A DNA stretch of 23,082 nt, taken from positions 1 to 23,082 of the forward strand of contig CALGBV010000268.1 of assembly GCA_937884015.1 (NCBI GenBank), written 5' to 3'. This stretch comes from an uncultured Bacteroidales bacterium (GTDB lineage Bacteria; Bacteroidota; Bacteroidia; Bacteroidales; F082). Below, one piece after another: positions 7,031 to 13,939 of this stretch. Below the pieces are notes generated by a model. The model was given only the letters and a program-made list of their open reading frames with translations, was not told where the DNA came from and did no database searches. Positions within the stretch are counted from its first letter, which is position 1; the number at the start of each line of letters is the position of its first letter. The translations under genes were made by a program, and so were the position numbers.

Positions 7031-8419
7031 ATGACTATGACGACGACCATCAAGATAAAGCAAGGCCTCGACATTAAACTGAAAGGCAAAGCGGAACGTT
7101 CCGTTGAGATTGTGTCATCGGGACTATTCGCCATTCAACCCACTGATTTCGTGGGTGTCTTGCCACGACTTCTCGTGCAGGAAGGCGATGCCGTTGAGGT
7201 TGGCACACCTTTATTTCAGGACAAACACGACGAACGAATTGTTTTCACCTCGCCAGTAAAAGGCATAGTAAAGGAAATCCGCCGTGGAGAAAAGCGATTG
7301 CTGCAAGCAGTGGTAATTGACTGTAGTGACGCGATGAACCGCGTCTCAGAAGACAATTCGGATTCCAATTCAGACGCGATGAATCGCGTCTCTACGGAAC
7401 GCGACGCCATCATTGGAAAGATGCTCGAAACCGGATTGTGGCCCATGATTCGGCAGCGTCCCTACTCCATCATCGCCAATCCCGATGTGACGCCTAAGGC
7501 ATTTTTCGTTTCCGCCTGCGACACCCATCCTTTGGCCCCCGATTTGAATTTCATCGTCGAACATTTCCCCGATTCGTTCCAGAAAGGCCTTGAAATCCTG
7601 TCCATCCTCAGCGGAAAAAAGGTTCAGTTTTGCGTTCATGCCGAGAAAACCGTTTCTGATGTTTTGCTCAAGGCGAAAAACGTTACGATTCATAGGTTTA
7701 GCGGTCCTCATCCTTCGGGAAACATCGGAACGCAAATCAACAAGATTGACCCTATTAATAAAGGTGAAACCGTTTGGTACTGCTCGGTGCAGGATGTCAT
7801 CAACATCGGACATTATTTCCGCACAGGCGAGTTGGATTTCATCAGAATTTATGCCGTGGCTGGTTCAGCATTGGAGCATCCACATTATATCAAGACAAAA
7901 ATCGGTGCCCAAATCGGCAGTTTGACGGCCAACAACCTGAAAGACAATCATAGCAGACTCATTAGCGGCAACGTGCTGACAGGACGAAAAGTCGCTGAAA
8001 ATGATTTCATTAGCTTCTATCACAACATGGTGAGCGTCATTCCCGAAGGCGACAACCGTCAGGAAATGCTCGGATGGATTTGGCCCGGATTCAAGAAATT
8101 CAGCGTTTCGCGAACCTTTCCATCAGCCTTTGTTCCCAAACTGCTGCATCCTGATTATGAATTAGACACCAACACACACGGCGAAGAAAGGCCCTATGTT
8201 GTGAGCGGCGAATTTGAAAAGGTCTTCCCTTTCGATATTTATCCGTTGCAACTCATCAAGGCCTGCATTGTGGAAGACATCGACCTGATGGAAAACCTTG
8301 GCATTTACGAAGTTGACGAAGAAGACTTTGCCTTGTGCGAATTTATCGACACTTCGAAAACCGACATTCAGCAAATCATACGCAAAGGCTTGGACCTTGT
8401 GCGTAAGGAAAACGAATAA
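7031..8419 (+). CDS. nqrA: Na+-translocating NADH:quinone reductase subunit A
   Basis: NqrA is the peripheral cytoplasmic subunit of the Na+-NQR complex, which passes electrons from NADH to quinone and pumps Na+ outward. The product is 462 residues from the ATG at 7031 (a second ATG at 7037 is equally possible). The N-terminus IKIKQGLDIKLKGKAE and the early GDAVEVGTPLF, FTSPVKGIVKEIRRGEKR and later GPHPSGNIGTQI and TGRKV segments are family hallmarks. Family length is nearer 445-450. The excess is explained by residues about 99-128, where two copies of SDAMNRVS encoded by a palindromic DNA repeat interrupt the sequence between VVIDC and the conserved LWPMIRQRPYSIIANP. A long open frame runs upstream of 7031 but it crosses the fakA gene on the other strand and is not coding. 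The gene ends 2 bp before nqrB. Confidence 0.93.
   Translation: MTMTTTIKIKQGLDIKLKGKAERSVEIVSSGLFAIQPTDFVGVLPRLLVQEGDAVEVGTPLFQDKHDERIVFTSPVKGIVKEIRRGEKRLLQAVVIDCSDAMNRVSEDNSDSNSDAMNRVSTERDAIIGKMLETGLWPMIRQRPYSIIANPDVTPKAFFVSACDTHPLAPDLNFIVEHFPDSFQKGLEILSILSGKKVQFCVHAEKTVSDVLLKAKNVTIHRFSGPHPSGNIGTQINKIDPINKGETVWYCSVQDVINIGHYFRTGELDFIRIYAVAGSALEHPHYIKTKIGAQIGSLTANNLKDNHSRLISGNVLTGRKVAENDFISFYHNMVSVIPEGDNRQEMLGWIWPGFKKFSVSRTFPSAFVPKLLHPDYELDTNTHGEERPYVVSGEFEKVFPFDIYPLQLIKACIVEDIDLMENLGIYEVDEEDFALCEFIDTSKTDIQQIIRKGLDLVRKENE
7328..7392. repeat. Two copies of a 20-bp palindromic repeat inside nqrA
   Basis: Copy 1 (7328-7347) is GACGCGATGAACCGCGTCTC and copy 2 (7373-7392) is GACGCGATGAATCGCGTCTC; they differ at one base in 20. 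Their spacing is 45 bp, exactly 15 codons. Copy 2 has perfect 9-bp arms, AGACGCGAT and ATCGCGTCT, around a 2-bp centre. Copy 1 keeps 6-bp arms. Both are read in the same frame as DAMNRVS. Short GAGACGCGAT-type palindromes are, from general recollection, dispersed repeats in several phyla, usually between genes. Confidence 0.85.
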
Positions 8420-8421
8420 GC

Positions 8422-9657
8422 ATGAAAGACAAACAAAACAGCATATTCCGACAAAGCCTCCGCGACTTTTTCATCGCATCCGATGCCGAAAGCAACGGCA
8501 AGGTGAAAGACCGTGTCAGCGGCTTGCGGAATTATGTCAACAAGATAAAACCCAATTTTAGCGAAGGCGGAAAGTTTGCCAAACTGCAATCTACCTTCGA
8601 AGCCTTCGAGAGTTTCCTTTTCGTTCCCGACAAAACCACGCAGAAAGGCTGCCAGATCCGCGATGCCGTCGACATGAAACGCACCATGATTTTTGTCGTC
8701 ATCGCCCTCACGCCTGCCCTATTGTTCGGCATTTGGAATGTCGGTTATCAGCATTTCATTGCTTTGGTGGAACAAGCCAGTTTTTGGAGAATGTTTGGCT
8801 TCGGTCTGGCGAAGACTTTGCCGACCATCGTCGTTTCGTATGTTGTCGGTTTGGCCATTGAATTTACATTCGCACAAATCCGTCATCACGAAGTGAACGA
8901 AGGTTATCTCGTTACCGGTTTGCTGATTCCCATGATTTTGCCACCCGACATTCCGCTTTGGATGGTTGCCGTGGCCACCGCTTTTTCAGTCATCATTGCC
9001 AAGGAAGCCTTTGGCGGAACTGGCATGAACATCGTCAACCCGGCCCTTACGGCACGCGCTTTCCTGTTTTTCGCCTATCCGTCCTGCATGTCGGGCGACA
9101 AGGTTTGGATTGCCGGCCAGCCCGATGCCGTATCAGGCGCCACGCCATTAGGCATGTTGATGAACGGCAACACTGACCTTCCAAGTGCGTGGACCATGTT
9201 TTGGGGCGGCATTCCCGGAAGCCTGGGCGAGACATCCAAAATCGCCATTCTTTTAGGCGGCTTGCTGCTTGTGATTTGCGGCATTGCAAGTCTGAGAATC
9301 ATCTTGTCCATTTTTGCCGGAGGCATTGGCATGGGACTCATTTTCAACGCCATCGGCGCGACGCCTTATATGCAATTGCCATTCTACTATCATCTGCTGA
9401 TGGGCGGTTTCATGTTTGGCGCCATCTTCATGGCCACAGACCCCGTAACGGCACCACAAACCAACAAAGGCAAAGTGATTTATGGCCTGCTCATCGGCAT
9501 TTTCGCCGTACTTATCCGTGTCATCAATCCGGCCTACGCCGAAGGCATGATGCTCGCCATTTTATTAATGAATGTGTTTTCGCCACTCATTGACCATTGC
9601 GTGATTGCACGAAACATCAACATGCGCAAGAAACGCGCCCAAAACGTAAAGATATGA
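8422..9657 (+). CDS. nqrB: Na+-translocating NADH:quinone reductase subunit B
   Basis: NqrB is the large integral membrane subunit that holds a covalently bound FMN and riboflavin and forms part of the Na+ channel. The 411-residue protein has a cytoplasmic N-terminus of about 85 residues and then about ten hydrophobic helices (first at 88-106). The flavinylation motif is D-A-V-S-G-A-T with Thr241 as the FMN acceptor. Other family landmarks are LIPMILPPDIPLWMVA, EAFGGTGMNIVNPALTARAF and ATDPVTAP. It begins 2 bp after nqrA and overlaps nqrC by 4 bp. Attachment of FMN needs the transferase ApbE, which is not in this window. Confidence 0.96.
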   Translation: MKDKQNSIFRQSLRDFFIASDAESNGKVKDRVSGLRNYVNKIKPNFSEGGKFAKLQSTFEAFESFLFVPDKTTQKGCQIRDAVDMKRTMIFVVIALTPALLFGIWNVGYQHFIALVEQASFWRMFGFGLAKTLPTIVVSYVVGLAIEFTFAQIRHHEVNEGYLVTGLLIPMILPPDIPLWMVAVATAFSVIIAKEAFGGTGMNIVNPALTARAFLFFAYPSCMSGDKVWIAGQPDAVSGATPLGMLMNGNTDLPSAWTMFWGGIPGSLGETSKIAILLGGLLLVICGIASLRIILSIFAGGIGMGLIFNAIGATPYMQLPFYYHLLMGGFMFGAIFMATDPVTAPQTNKGKVIYGLLIGIFAVLIRVINPAYAEGMMLAILLMNVFSPLIDHCVIARNINMRKKRAQNVKI

Positions 9658-10385
9658 GCAACAAGAACAGCACAGGATATATTTTCATTTACGCCGCAAT
9701 CCTAATCGTCATTGTAGCGGCATTGCTTTCCGTTGCCGCCGTGGTCCTTGCACCTTTTCAGCAACGCAACAAAGACAACGAAAAAATGTGCAACATACTG
9801 AATGCAGCCGCCATTCCGAATGTCAGCAACGACAATGCACAGGCACTTTTCGACAAGCACTGCTTGCAAATGCTGCTCCTCGATGGCAATGGAAACATCC
9901 TTGATGACAGCGGCAAGGCTTTCAACACAAATCTGAAACAAGAACTTTATAATAAGGAACAAGGCAACGGCTACAGTCTGCCTCTGTTTGTCATCAACAA
10001 CGGGGCGCAGAACATCAATGTCATTCCGTTGCAAGGCAATGGATTGTGGGGCGCCATTTGGGGCTATATTGCCATTGCTGATGACTATAACACCGTTGTT
10101 GGCGCCAATTTCGACCACGCTTCTGAAACACCCGGCTTAGGTGCTGAAATAACTACGGAAAAATTCCAGCATCAATTCCAAGGAAAGACCATCATGAAGA
10201 ATGGTCAATTCGTTTCCATTAAGGTGCAGAAAGGCGGTATCATCACATTGCCCGAGACCGACCGCGAGCACGCCGTCGATGCCATTTCGGGCGGTAGCAT
10301 CACCTCAAAAGGCGTCGATGATATGATTAACAAGGTGTTAAGTTGCTACTTGCCTTATTTTGAAAAACAGCACAAGGAGGAATAA
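9654..10385 (+). CDS. nqrC: Na+-translocating NADH:quinone reductase subunit C
   Basis: NqrC carries the second covalent FMN of Na+-NQR in a periplasmic FMN-binding domain anchored by one N-terminal helix (residues 8-34). The 243-residue protein has the family segments GLWGAIWGYIAIADD, FDHASETPGLGAEI and HAVDAISGGSITSKGV. In the flavinylation motif the acceptor position, six residues after the Asp as in NqrB, is Ser215 (codon AGC) where Thr is expected, and Ala before it is Gly. The start at 9654 overlaps the nqrB stop (ATGA), so upstream in-frame codons from 9597 are rejected. The codons AAG GAG GAA at its end double as a Shine-Dalgarno-like sequence for nqrD. Identity is certain from context. 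Confidence 0.95.
   Translation: MSNKNSTGYIFIYAAILIVIVAALLSVAAVVLAPFQQRNKDNEKMCNILNAAAIPNVSNDNAQALFDKHCLQMLLLDGNGNILDDSGKAFNTNLKQELYNKEQGNGYSLPLFVINNGAQNINVIPLQGNGLWGAIWGYIAIADDYNTVVGANFDHASETPGLGAEITTEKFQHQFQGKTIMKNGQFVSIKVQKGGIITLPETDREHAVDAISGGSITSKGVDDMINKVLSCYLPYFEKQHKEE
10374..10380 (+). promoter_or_regulatory. Shine-Dalgarno-like AAGGAGG before nqrD
   Basis: AAGGAGG sits 6 nt upstream of the ATG at 10387 and overlaps the last codons of nqrC. It supports 10387 as the nqrD start over the in-frame ATG at 10360. Such a sequence is uncommon in Bacteroidota and could be a by-product of Lys-Glu-Glu codons. Confidence 0.5.
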
Positions 10386-10386
10386 C

Positions 10387-11013
10387 ATGGGAAACTTCAA
10401 GAAACTCATCATAGAGCCTTTGCGTAAGGCCAACCCCATCACCGTTCTGGTGCTTGGCATCTGTTCTTGCCTTGCCGTAACCGCCAAACTCAAGCCGGCC
10501 ATCGTCATGGGCATTTCCGTCATGGTAGTCACGGCATTTTCGAACCTCATTATTTCCTTGCTGCGCAAAGGCATTCCTTCCCGCATTCGCATCATCGTGC
10601 AACTTGTCGTTGTCGCCGCCTTGGTGATTTTGGTCGACCAATTCCTGAAAGCTTTTGTTTACGATGTCAGCAAGCAATTATCAGTCTTTGTCGGACTTAT
10701 CATCACCAATTGCATCGTCATGGGCCGACTGGAAGCCTACGCCATGTCGCACAAGCCTTGGGAGTCATTCCTTGATGGCATCGGCAACGGATTGGGTTAT
10801 AGCCTGATATTAATCATCGTGGCTTTCTTCCGCGAATTGCTCGGTTCGGGCACCTTGCTTGGCTATCAGGTCATTCCGCAGTCATTCTATGAATCAGGCT
10901 ACCGCAACAACGGTCTGATGATTCTGCCGCCAATGGCGCTGATTATCGTCGGTGTCATCATTTGGATTCAGCGCACGCGCCATCCCGAACTTCAGGAAAA
11001 CAACAAAAAGTGA
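10387..11013 (+). CDS. nqrD: Na+-translocating NADH:quinone reductase subunit D
   Basis: NqrD is a small, six-helix membrane subunit that, with NqrE, forms an inverted pair around a membrane iron site. The 208-residue protein starts MGNFKKLIIEPLRKANPITV, as is usual. It has LGICSCLAVTAKLKPAIVMG, holding the conserved Cys of the first helix, and IITNCIVMGRLEAYA, with the second conserved Cys of the iron-sulfur site. The end FRELLGSGTLLGY...NNGLMILPPMALIIVGVIIWIQR is also typical. It follows nqrC by 1 bp and precedes nqrE by 5 bp. Confidence 0.96.
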   Translation: MGNFKKLIIEPLRKANPITVLVLGICSCLAVTAKLKPAIVMGISVMVVTAFSNLIISLLRKGIPSRIRIIVQLVVVAALVILVDQFLKAFVYDVSKQLSVFVGLIITNCIVMGRLEAYAMSHKPWESFLDGIGNGLGYSLILIIVAFFRELLGSGTLLGYQVIPQSFYESGYRNNGLMILPPMALIIVGVIIWIQRTRHPELQENNKK

Positions 11014-11018
11014 TTGCC

Positions 11019-11633
11019 ATGGAACTTTTCAACATCTTCATAAAATCCGTCTTTATCGACAACATGATATTTGCCTATTTCTTGGGCATGTGTTCCTATT
11101 TGGCGGTTTCGAAAACCGTTAAGACCAGCGCAGGATTAGGCATCGCCGTCACATTTGTTTTGCTCATCACGGTTCCAATCAACTACCTGATTAACAAATA
11201 TCTGCTTTCTCCGGGAGCCTTGGCATGGATAAGTCCGAAACTGGCAACTGTCGACTTGAGTTTCCTCAGTTTCATTCTTTTCATTGCCATCATTGCTTCC
11301 ATTGTGCAGATTTTGGAAATGGTAATAGAGAAATTCAGTCCGGCATTATATTCCGCCCTGGGCATTTTCCTTCCGCTGATTGCCGTGAACTGCGCCATTT
11401 TAGGCTGTTCGCTTTTCATGCAGGAACGTGGTTTCAATAATGTGGCCGAAGCCGCCGTTTATGGTCTCGGTTCCGGATTAGGCTGGCTCTTAGCCATCGT
11501 GGGCATTGCCGCCATTCGCGAAAAGATACGTTACTCTCACATACCCAAAGGTTTGCAAGGCATTGGCATCTCCTTCCTCATCACGGGGTTGATGGGCATT
11601 GCCTTTATGGCTTTCTTGGGGATTAAAATTTGA
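11019..11633 (+). CDS. nqrE: Na+-translocating NADH:quinone reductase subunit E
   Basis: NqrE is the six-helix partner of NqrD in the membrane part of Na+-NQR. The 204-residue protein begins MELFNIFIKSVFIDNMIFAY. It has the conserved LGMCSYLAVSKT and LIAVNCAILGCSLFMQ blocks, whose cysteines help bind the membrane iron centre. The family signature GLGWLLAIVGIAAIREKI is present near the C-terminus. The first ATG at 11019 gives the family N-terminus, so the upstream in-frame codons from 10962, which lie within nqrD, are rejected. Its stop overlaps the nqrF start by 4 bp. Confidence 0.96.
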   Translation: MELFNIFIKSVFIDNMIFAYFLGMCSYLAVSKTVKTSAGLGIAVTFVLLITVPINYLINKYLLSPGALAWISPKLATVDLSFLSFILFIAIIASIVQILEMVIEKFSPALYSALGIFLPLIAVNCAILGCSLFMQERGFNNVAEAAVYGLGSGLGWLLAIVGIAAIREKIRYSHIPKGLQGIGISFLITGLMGIAFMAFLGIKI

Positions 11634-12895
11634 CTATCATGATTTTAGCAAGCAACACTACCACTATCATATTACTCAGCATAGCAGTTTTCCTTGTCAT
11701 TGTGCTGCTCCTTGTCGGACTGTTGGTTTTTGTCAGAAACAAACTCATTCCGCAAGGCAAGGTGAAAATCACCATCAACGACAAGAAAGACATTGAAGTG
11801 CAACCCGGCAGCTCTCTCCTTACGACTTTAGCCAACGAACAGATTTTCCTTCCGTCGGCCTGTGGCGGCAAAGGCAACTGCGGACAATGCCGTTGCCGTG
11901 TCGTAGAAGGCGGCGGCACCATTCTGCCCACCGAGACCGGATTCTTCACGCGCAAGCAGATTCAAGACCATTGGCGTTTGGGCTGTCAGGTAAAGGTGAA
12001 CGAAAACCTGAAGATTGCCGTTCCTGAATCCATCTTGAGCATCAGGAAATGGGAATGTGAAGTCGTTTCGAACCGCAATGTCGCAACCTTTATCAAAGAG
12101 TTTGTCGTAAAATTGCCCGAAGGCGAAAAACTGAATTTCGAAGCGGGCAACTACATTCAGATTGACGTGCCGAAAATCACTGTCGATTACAAAGACATTG
12201 ACGTGGATGAAGAATACCGTGAAGATTGGGATAAGATGCACCTGTGGGATTTGAAAATGCGCAACCCAGAAGCGCAGTTCAGGGCTTATTCCATGGCTAA
12301 TGCACCAAGCGAAGGCAATATCATTATGCTTAACGTGCGTATCGCCACGCCTCCGTTTGACCGCAAGGCAGGCCGTTTCATGAATGTCAACCCTGGCATT
12401 TGTTCCTCATACATTTATTCTTTGAAACCTGGCGACAAGGTCACTATCAGCGGTCCATACGGCGAATTCCACGTAAAAGACACCGACAAGGAAATCATGT
12501 GGATTGGAGGCGGCGCAGGCATGGCTCCGATGCGTTCACAGATTTTCGACCAAATCAAGACGAAACAAACCAACCGCAAGGCTTCATTCTGGTACGGAGG
12601 ACGCTCGTTGCGCGAACTTTTCTATGTCGACGACTTCACCCAACTGGAAAAGGAAAGACCGAATTTCAGTTTCCACATCGCGCTTTCCGAACCTAAACCC
12701 GAAGACAATTGGACTGGCGATGTCGGGTTCATCCACAACGTGATTTTCAACAATTACCTGAAAAACCATCCCGAACCCGAAGAAATCGAATACTATCTCT
12801 GCGGTCCGCCGATGATGATTTCATCAGTGCTAAAAATGCTCGACGATTTAGGTGTGCCGAAAGAAAACATAATGTTCGATGATTTCGGCAACTGA
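11630..12895 (+). CDS. nqrF: Na+-translocating NADH:quinone reductase subunit F
   Basis: NqrF is the electron entry point of Na+-NQR: it oxidises NADH through FAD and a [2Fe-2S] cluster. The 421-residue protein has one N-terminal membrane helix (residues 11-35). A ferredoxin domain follows with Cys78, Cys84, Cys87 and Cys119 as cluster ligands (CGGKGNCGQC...GC). The FAD domain has RAYSMANAPSE and the NADH domain has GGGAGMAPMRS and YLCGPPMM. An ATG at 11630 overlaps the nqrE stop; a second ATG at 11639 is possible. It is the last gene of the operon and is followed by a terminator 9 bp downstream. Confidence 0.96.
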   Translation: MTIMILASNTTTIILLSIAVFLVIVLLLVGLLVFVRNKLIPQGKVKITINDKKDIEVQPGSSLLTTLANEQIFLPSACGGKGNCGQCRCRVVEGGGTILPTETGFFTRKQIQDHWRLGCQVKVNENLKIAVPESILSIRKWECEVVSNRNVATFIKEFVVKLPEGEKLNFEAGNYIQIDVPKITVDYKDIDVDEEYREDWDKMHLWDLKMRNPEAQFRAYSMANAPSEGNIIMLNVRIATPPFDRKAGRFMNVNPGICSSYIYSLKPGDKVTISGPYGEFHVKDTDKEIMWIGGGAGMAPMRSQIFDQIKTKQTNRKASFWYGGRSLRELFYVDDFTQLEKERPNFSFHIALSEPKPEDNWTGDVGFIHNVIFNNYLKNHPEPEEIEYYLCGPPMMISSVLKMLDDLGVPKENIMFDDFGN

Positions 12896-12903
12896 TAAAA
12901 ACG

Positions 12904-12932
12904 AAAAAAAACACGCGATTGCGTGCTTTTTT
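12904..12932. terminator. Bidirectional intrinsic terminator between nqrF and the HIT gene
   Basis: Eight A's (12904-12911) precede a 5-bp stem, CACGC (12912-12916) and GCGTG (12921-12925), with loop GATT, followed by C and six T's (12927-12932). Read on either strand, the stem is followed by a T-run, so it can end both the nqr transcript and the convergent greA-HIT transcript. Confidence 0.85.
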
Positions 12933-12950
12933 CATATTCATTGTTAGGAA

Positions 12951-13343
12951 TCAGAATTGCTCTACAATGCGTTTCTGAATGTCGAGGAACTCTTCATTGC
13001 TCAAATGCAAGTGTTCCTTCTTGAAATCCATGTCGCCTTCCTCAACGATTGGAATGAGGTGAATATGAGCATGAGGCACTTCCAAGCCAATGACGGCAAC
13101 GCCGATACGTTTGCAAGGCATGGCTTTTTCGATAGCTGCAGCCACTTTCTTGGCAAACACCATCATTTCGCCCAACTCTTCATCGCCAAGGGAAAAGATA
13201 TAGTCGACTTCCTTTTTCGGGACGACCAAAGTATGACCTTTAGAAACCGGATTTATATCCATGAATGCGAAGAATCTGTCATCCTCGGCAATCTTATAGC
13301 ATGGAATTTCACCCTTAATGATTCTGGAAAAAATCGTAGCCAT
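12951..13343 (-). CDS. HIT-family nucleotide hydrolase/transferase
   Basis: The 130-residue protein is a histidine-triad protein of the HinT/Hit class, cytoplasmic enzymes that cleave nucleoside phosphoramidates or related nucleotides. It has the N-terminus MATIFSRIIKGEIPCYKIAE, the segment DINPVSKGHTLVVPK, and the catalytic triad HAHIHLIP (His91, His93, His95). It lies 8 bp downstream of greA, so the two are probably cotranscribed. The physiological substrate cannot be read from sequence. Confidence 0.93.
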   Translation of the reverse strand: MATIFSRIIKGEIPCYKIAEDDRFFAFMDINPVSKGHTLVVPKKEVDYIFSLGDEELGEMMVFAKKVAAAIEKAMPCKRIGVAVIGLEVPHAHIHLIPIVEEGDMDFKKEHLHLSNEEFLDIQKRIVEQF

Positions 13344-13351
13344 AACTGTAT

Positions 13352-13828
13352 TTATTGACGGGTGATTTCAAGTATTTCGAATTTCATCTTACCAGCTGGG
13401 ACTGAAATTTCAGCAATTTCACCTACCTTCTTGCCAAGCAGACCTTGACCGATTGGTGAATTTATTGAAATCTTGCCTTCCTTGAAATTAGCTTCCTTTT
13501 CAGGGACAATGCTATATACCATTTCCTTATTCAGCATCAGGTTCTTCAGCTTCACCGTTGAATACAGCAAAACCTTCGAAGTGTCTATTTTAGATTCGTC
13601 AAGGATTCTGGCATTAAAGATCAAATCCTGCAATTCGGCAATCTTGGCCTCCAAAAGACCTTGCGCCTCCTTTGCGGCATCGTATTCGGCATTTTCCGAA
13701 AGATCGCCTTTATCACGGGCTTCCTGAATGGCCACGACAATGTTCGGACGCTCAACATGAATCAGATGGTCGAGTTCATCCTTGAGTTTCTGCAGCCCCT
13801 CTGGGGTAAAGTATTTGATTTCTGACAT
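13352..13828 (-). CDS. greA: Transcription elongation factor GreA
   Basis: GreA rescues backtracked RNA polymerase by stimulating cleavage of the nascent RNA. The 158-residue protein shows the two-domain layout. An N-terminal coiled coil (about residues 8-75) has the acidic tip GDLSENAEYDAA, Asp42 and Glu45 matching the catalytic tip residues of characterised GreA. A C-terminal FKBP-like domain ends NSPIGQGLLGKKVGEIAEISVPAGKMKFEILEI. The start MSEIKYFTPEGLQKL is the usual one. It is followed by a HIT gene and preceded by a leader with a promoter-like box and a terminator-like hairpin. Confidence 0.96.
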   Translation of the reverse strand: MSEIKYFTPEGLQKLKDELDHLIHVERPNIVVAIQEARDKGDLSENAEYDAAKEAQGLLEAKIAELQDLIFNARILDESKIDTSKVLLYSTVKLKNLMLNKEMVYSIVPEKEANFKEGKISINSPIGQGLLGKKVGEIAEISVPAGKMKFEILEITRQ

Positions 13829-13856
13829 GATATAAATATTAAATTCAAAAGAATGT

Positions 13857-13887
13857 AAAAAAGAGACCCTTACCGAAATAAGGGTCT
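13857..13887 (-). terminator. Hairpin with T-run in the greA leader
   Basis: On the minus strand AGACCCTTA (13887-13879) pairs perfectly with TAAGGGTCT (13872-13864) around the 6-nt loop TTTCGG, and six T's follow after one C (13862-13857). This is a good intrinsic terminator. It lies 52 bp after the porV-like stop codon and 28 bp before the greA start, so it either ends the upstream operon, attenuates greA, or does both. Confidence 0.82.
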
Positions 13888-13903
13888 ACTTTTGGTTTGC
13901 GTT

Positions 13904-13933
13904 GCAAAGATACGCAATTTATTTCAAATGCAA
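13904..13933 (-). promoter_or_regulatory. Putative greA promoter, upstream of the hairpin
   Basis: On the minus strand TATCTTTGC (13912-13904) matches the Bacteroidota -7 box exactly, and a TTG (13933-13931) lies 18 bp upstream as a -33 element. Transcription would begin near 13898, about ten nucleotides before the hairpin. Confidence 0.55.
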
Positions 13934-13939
13934 GCCTTT

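Noticed and set aside
7328..7392. CRISPR-like repeat pair
   Set aside because: Only two copies, a 25-bp gap, both in frame inside a conserved gene, and no cas genes nearby.
7031..12895. An Rnf electron-transfer complex
   Set aside because: NqrA and NqrF with NADH/FAD/2Fe-2S domains are present in A-B-C-D-E-F order, and RnfB/RnfC-type polyferredoxin proteins are absent, so this is Na+-NQR.
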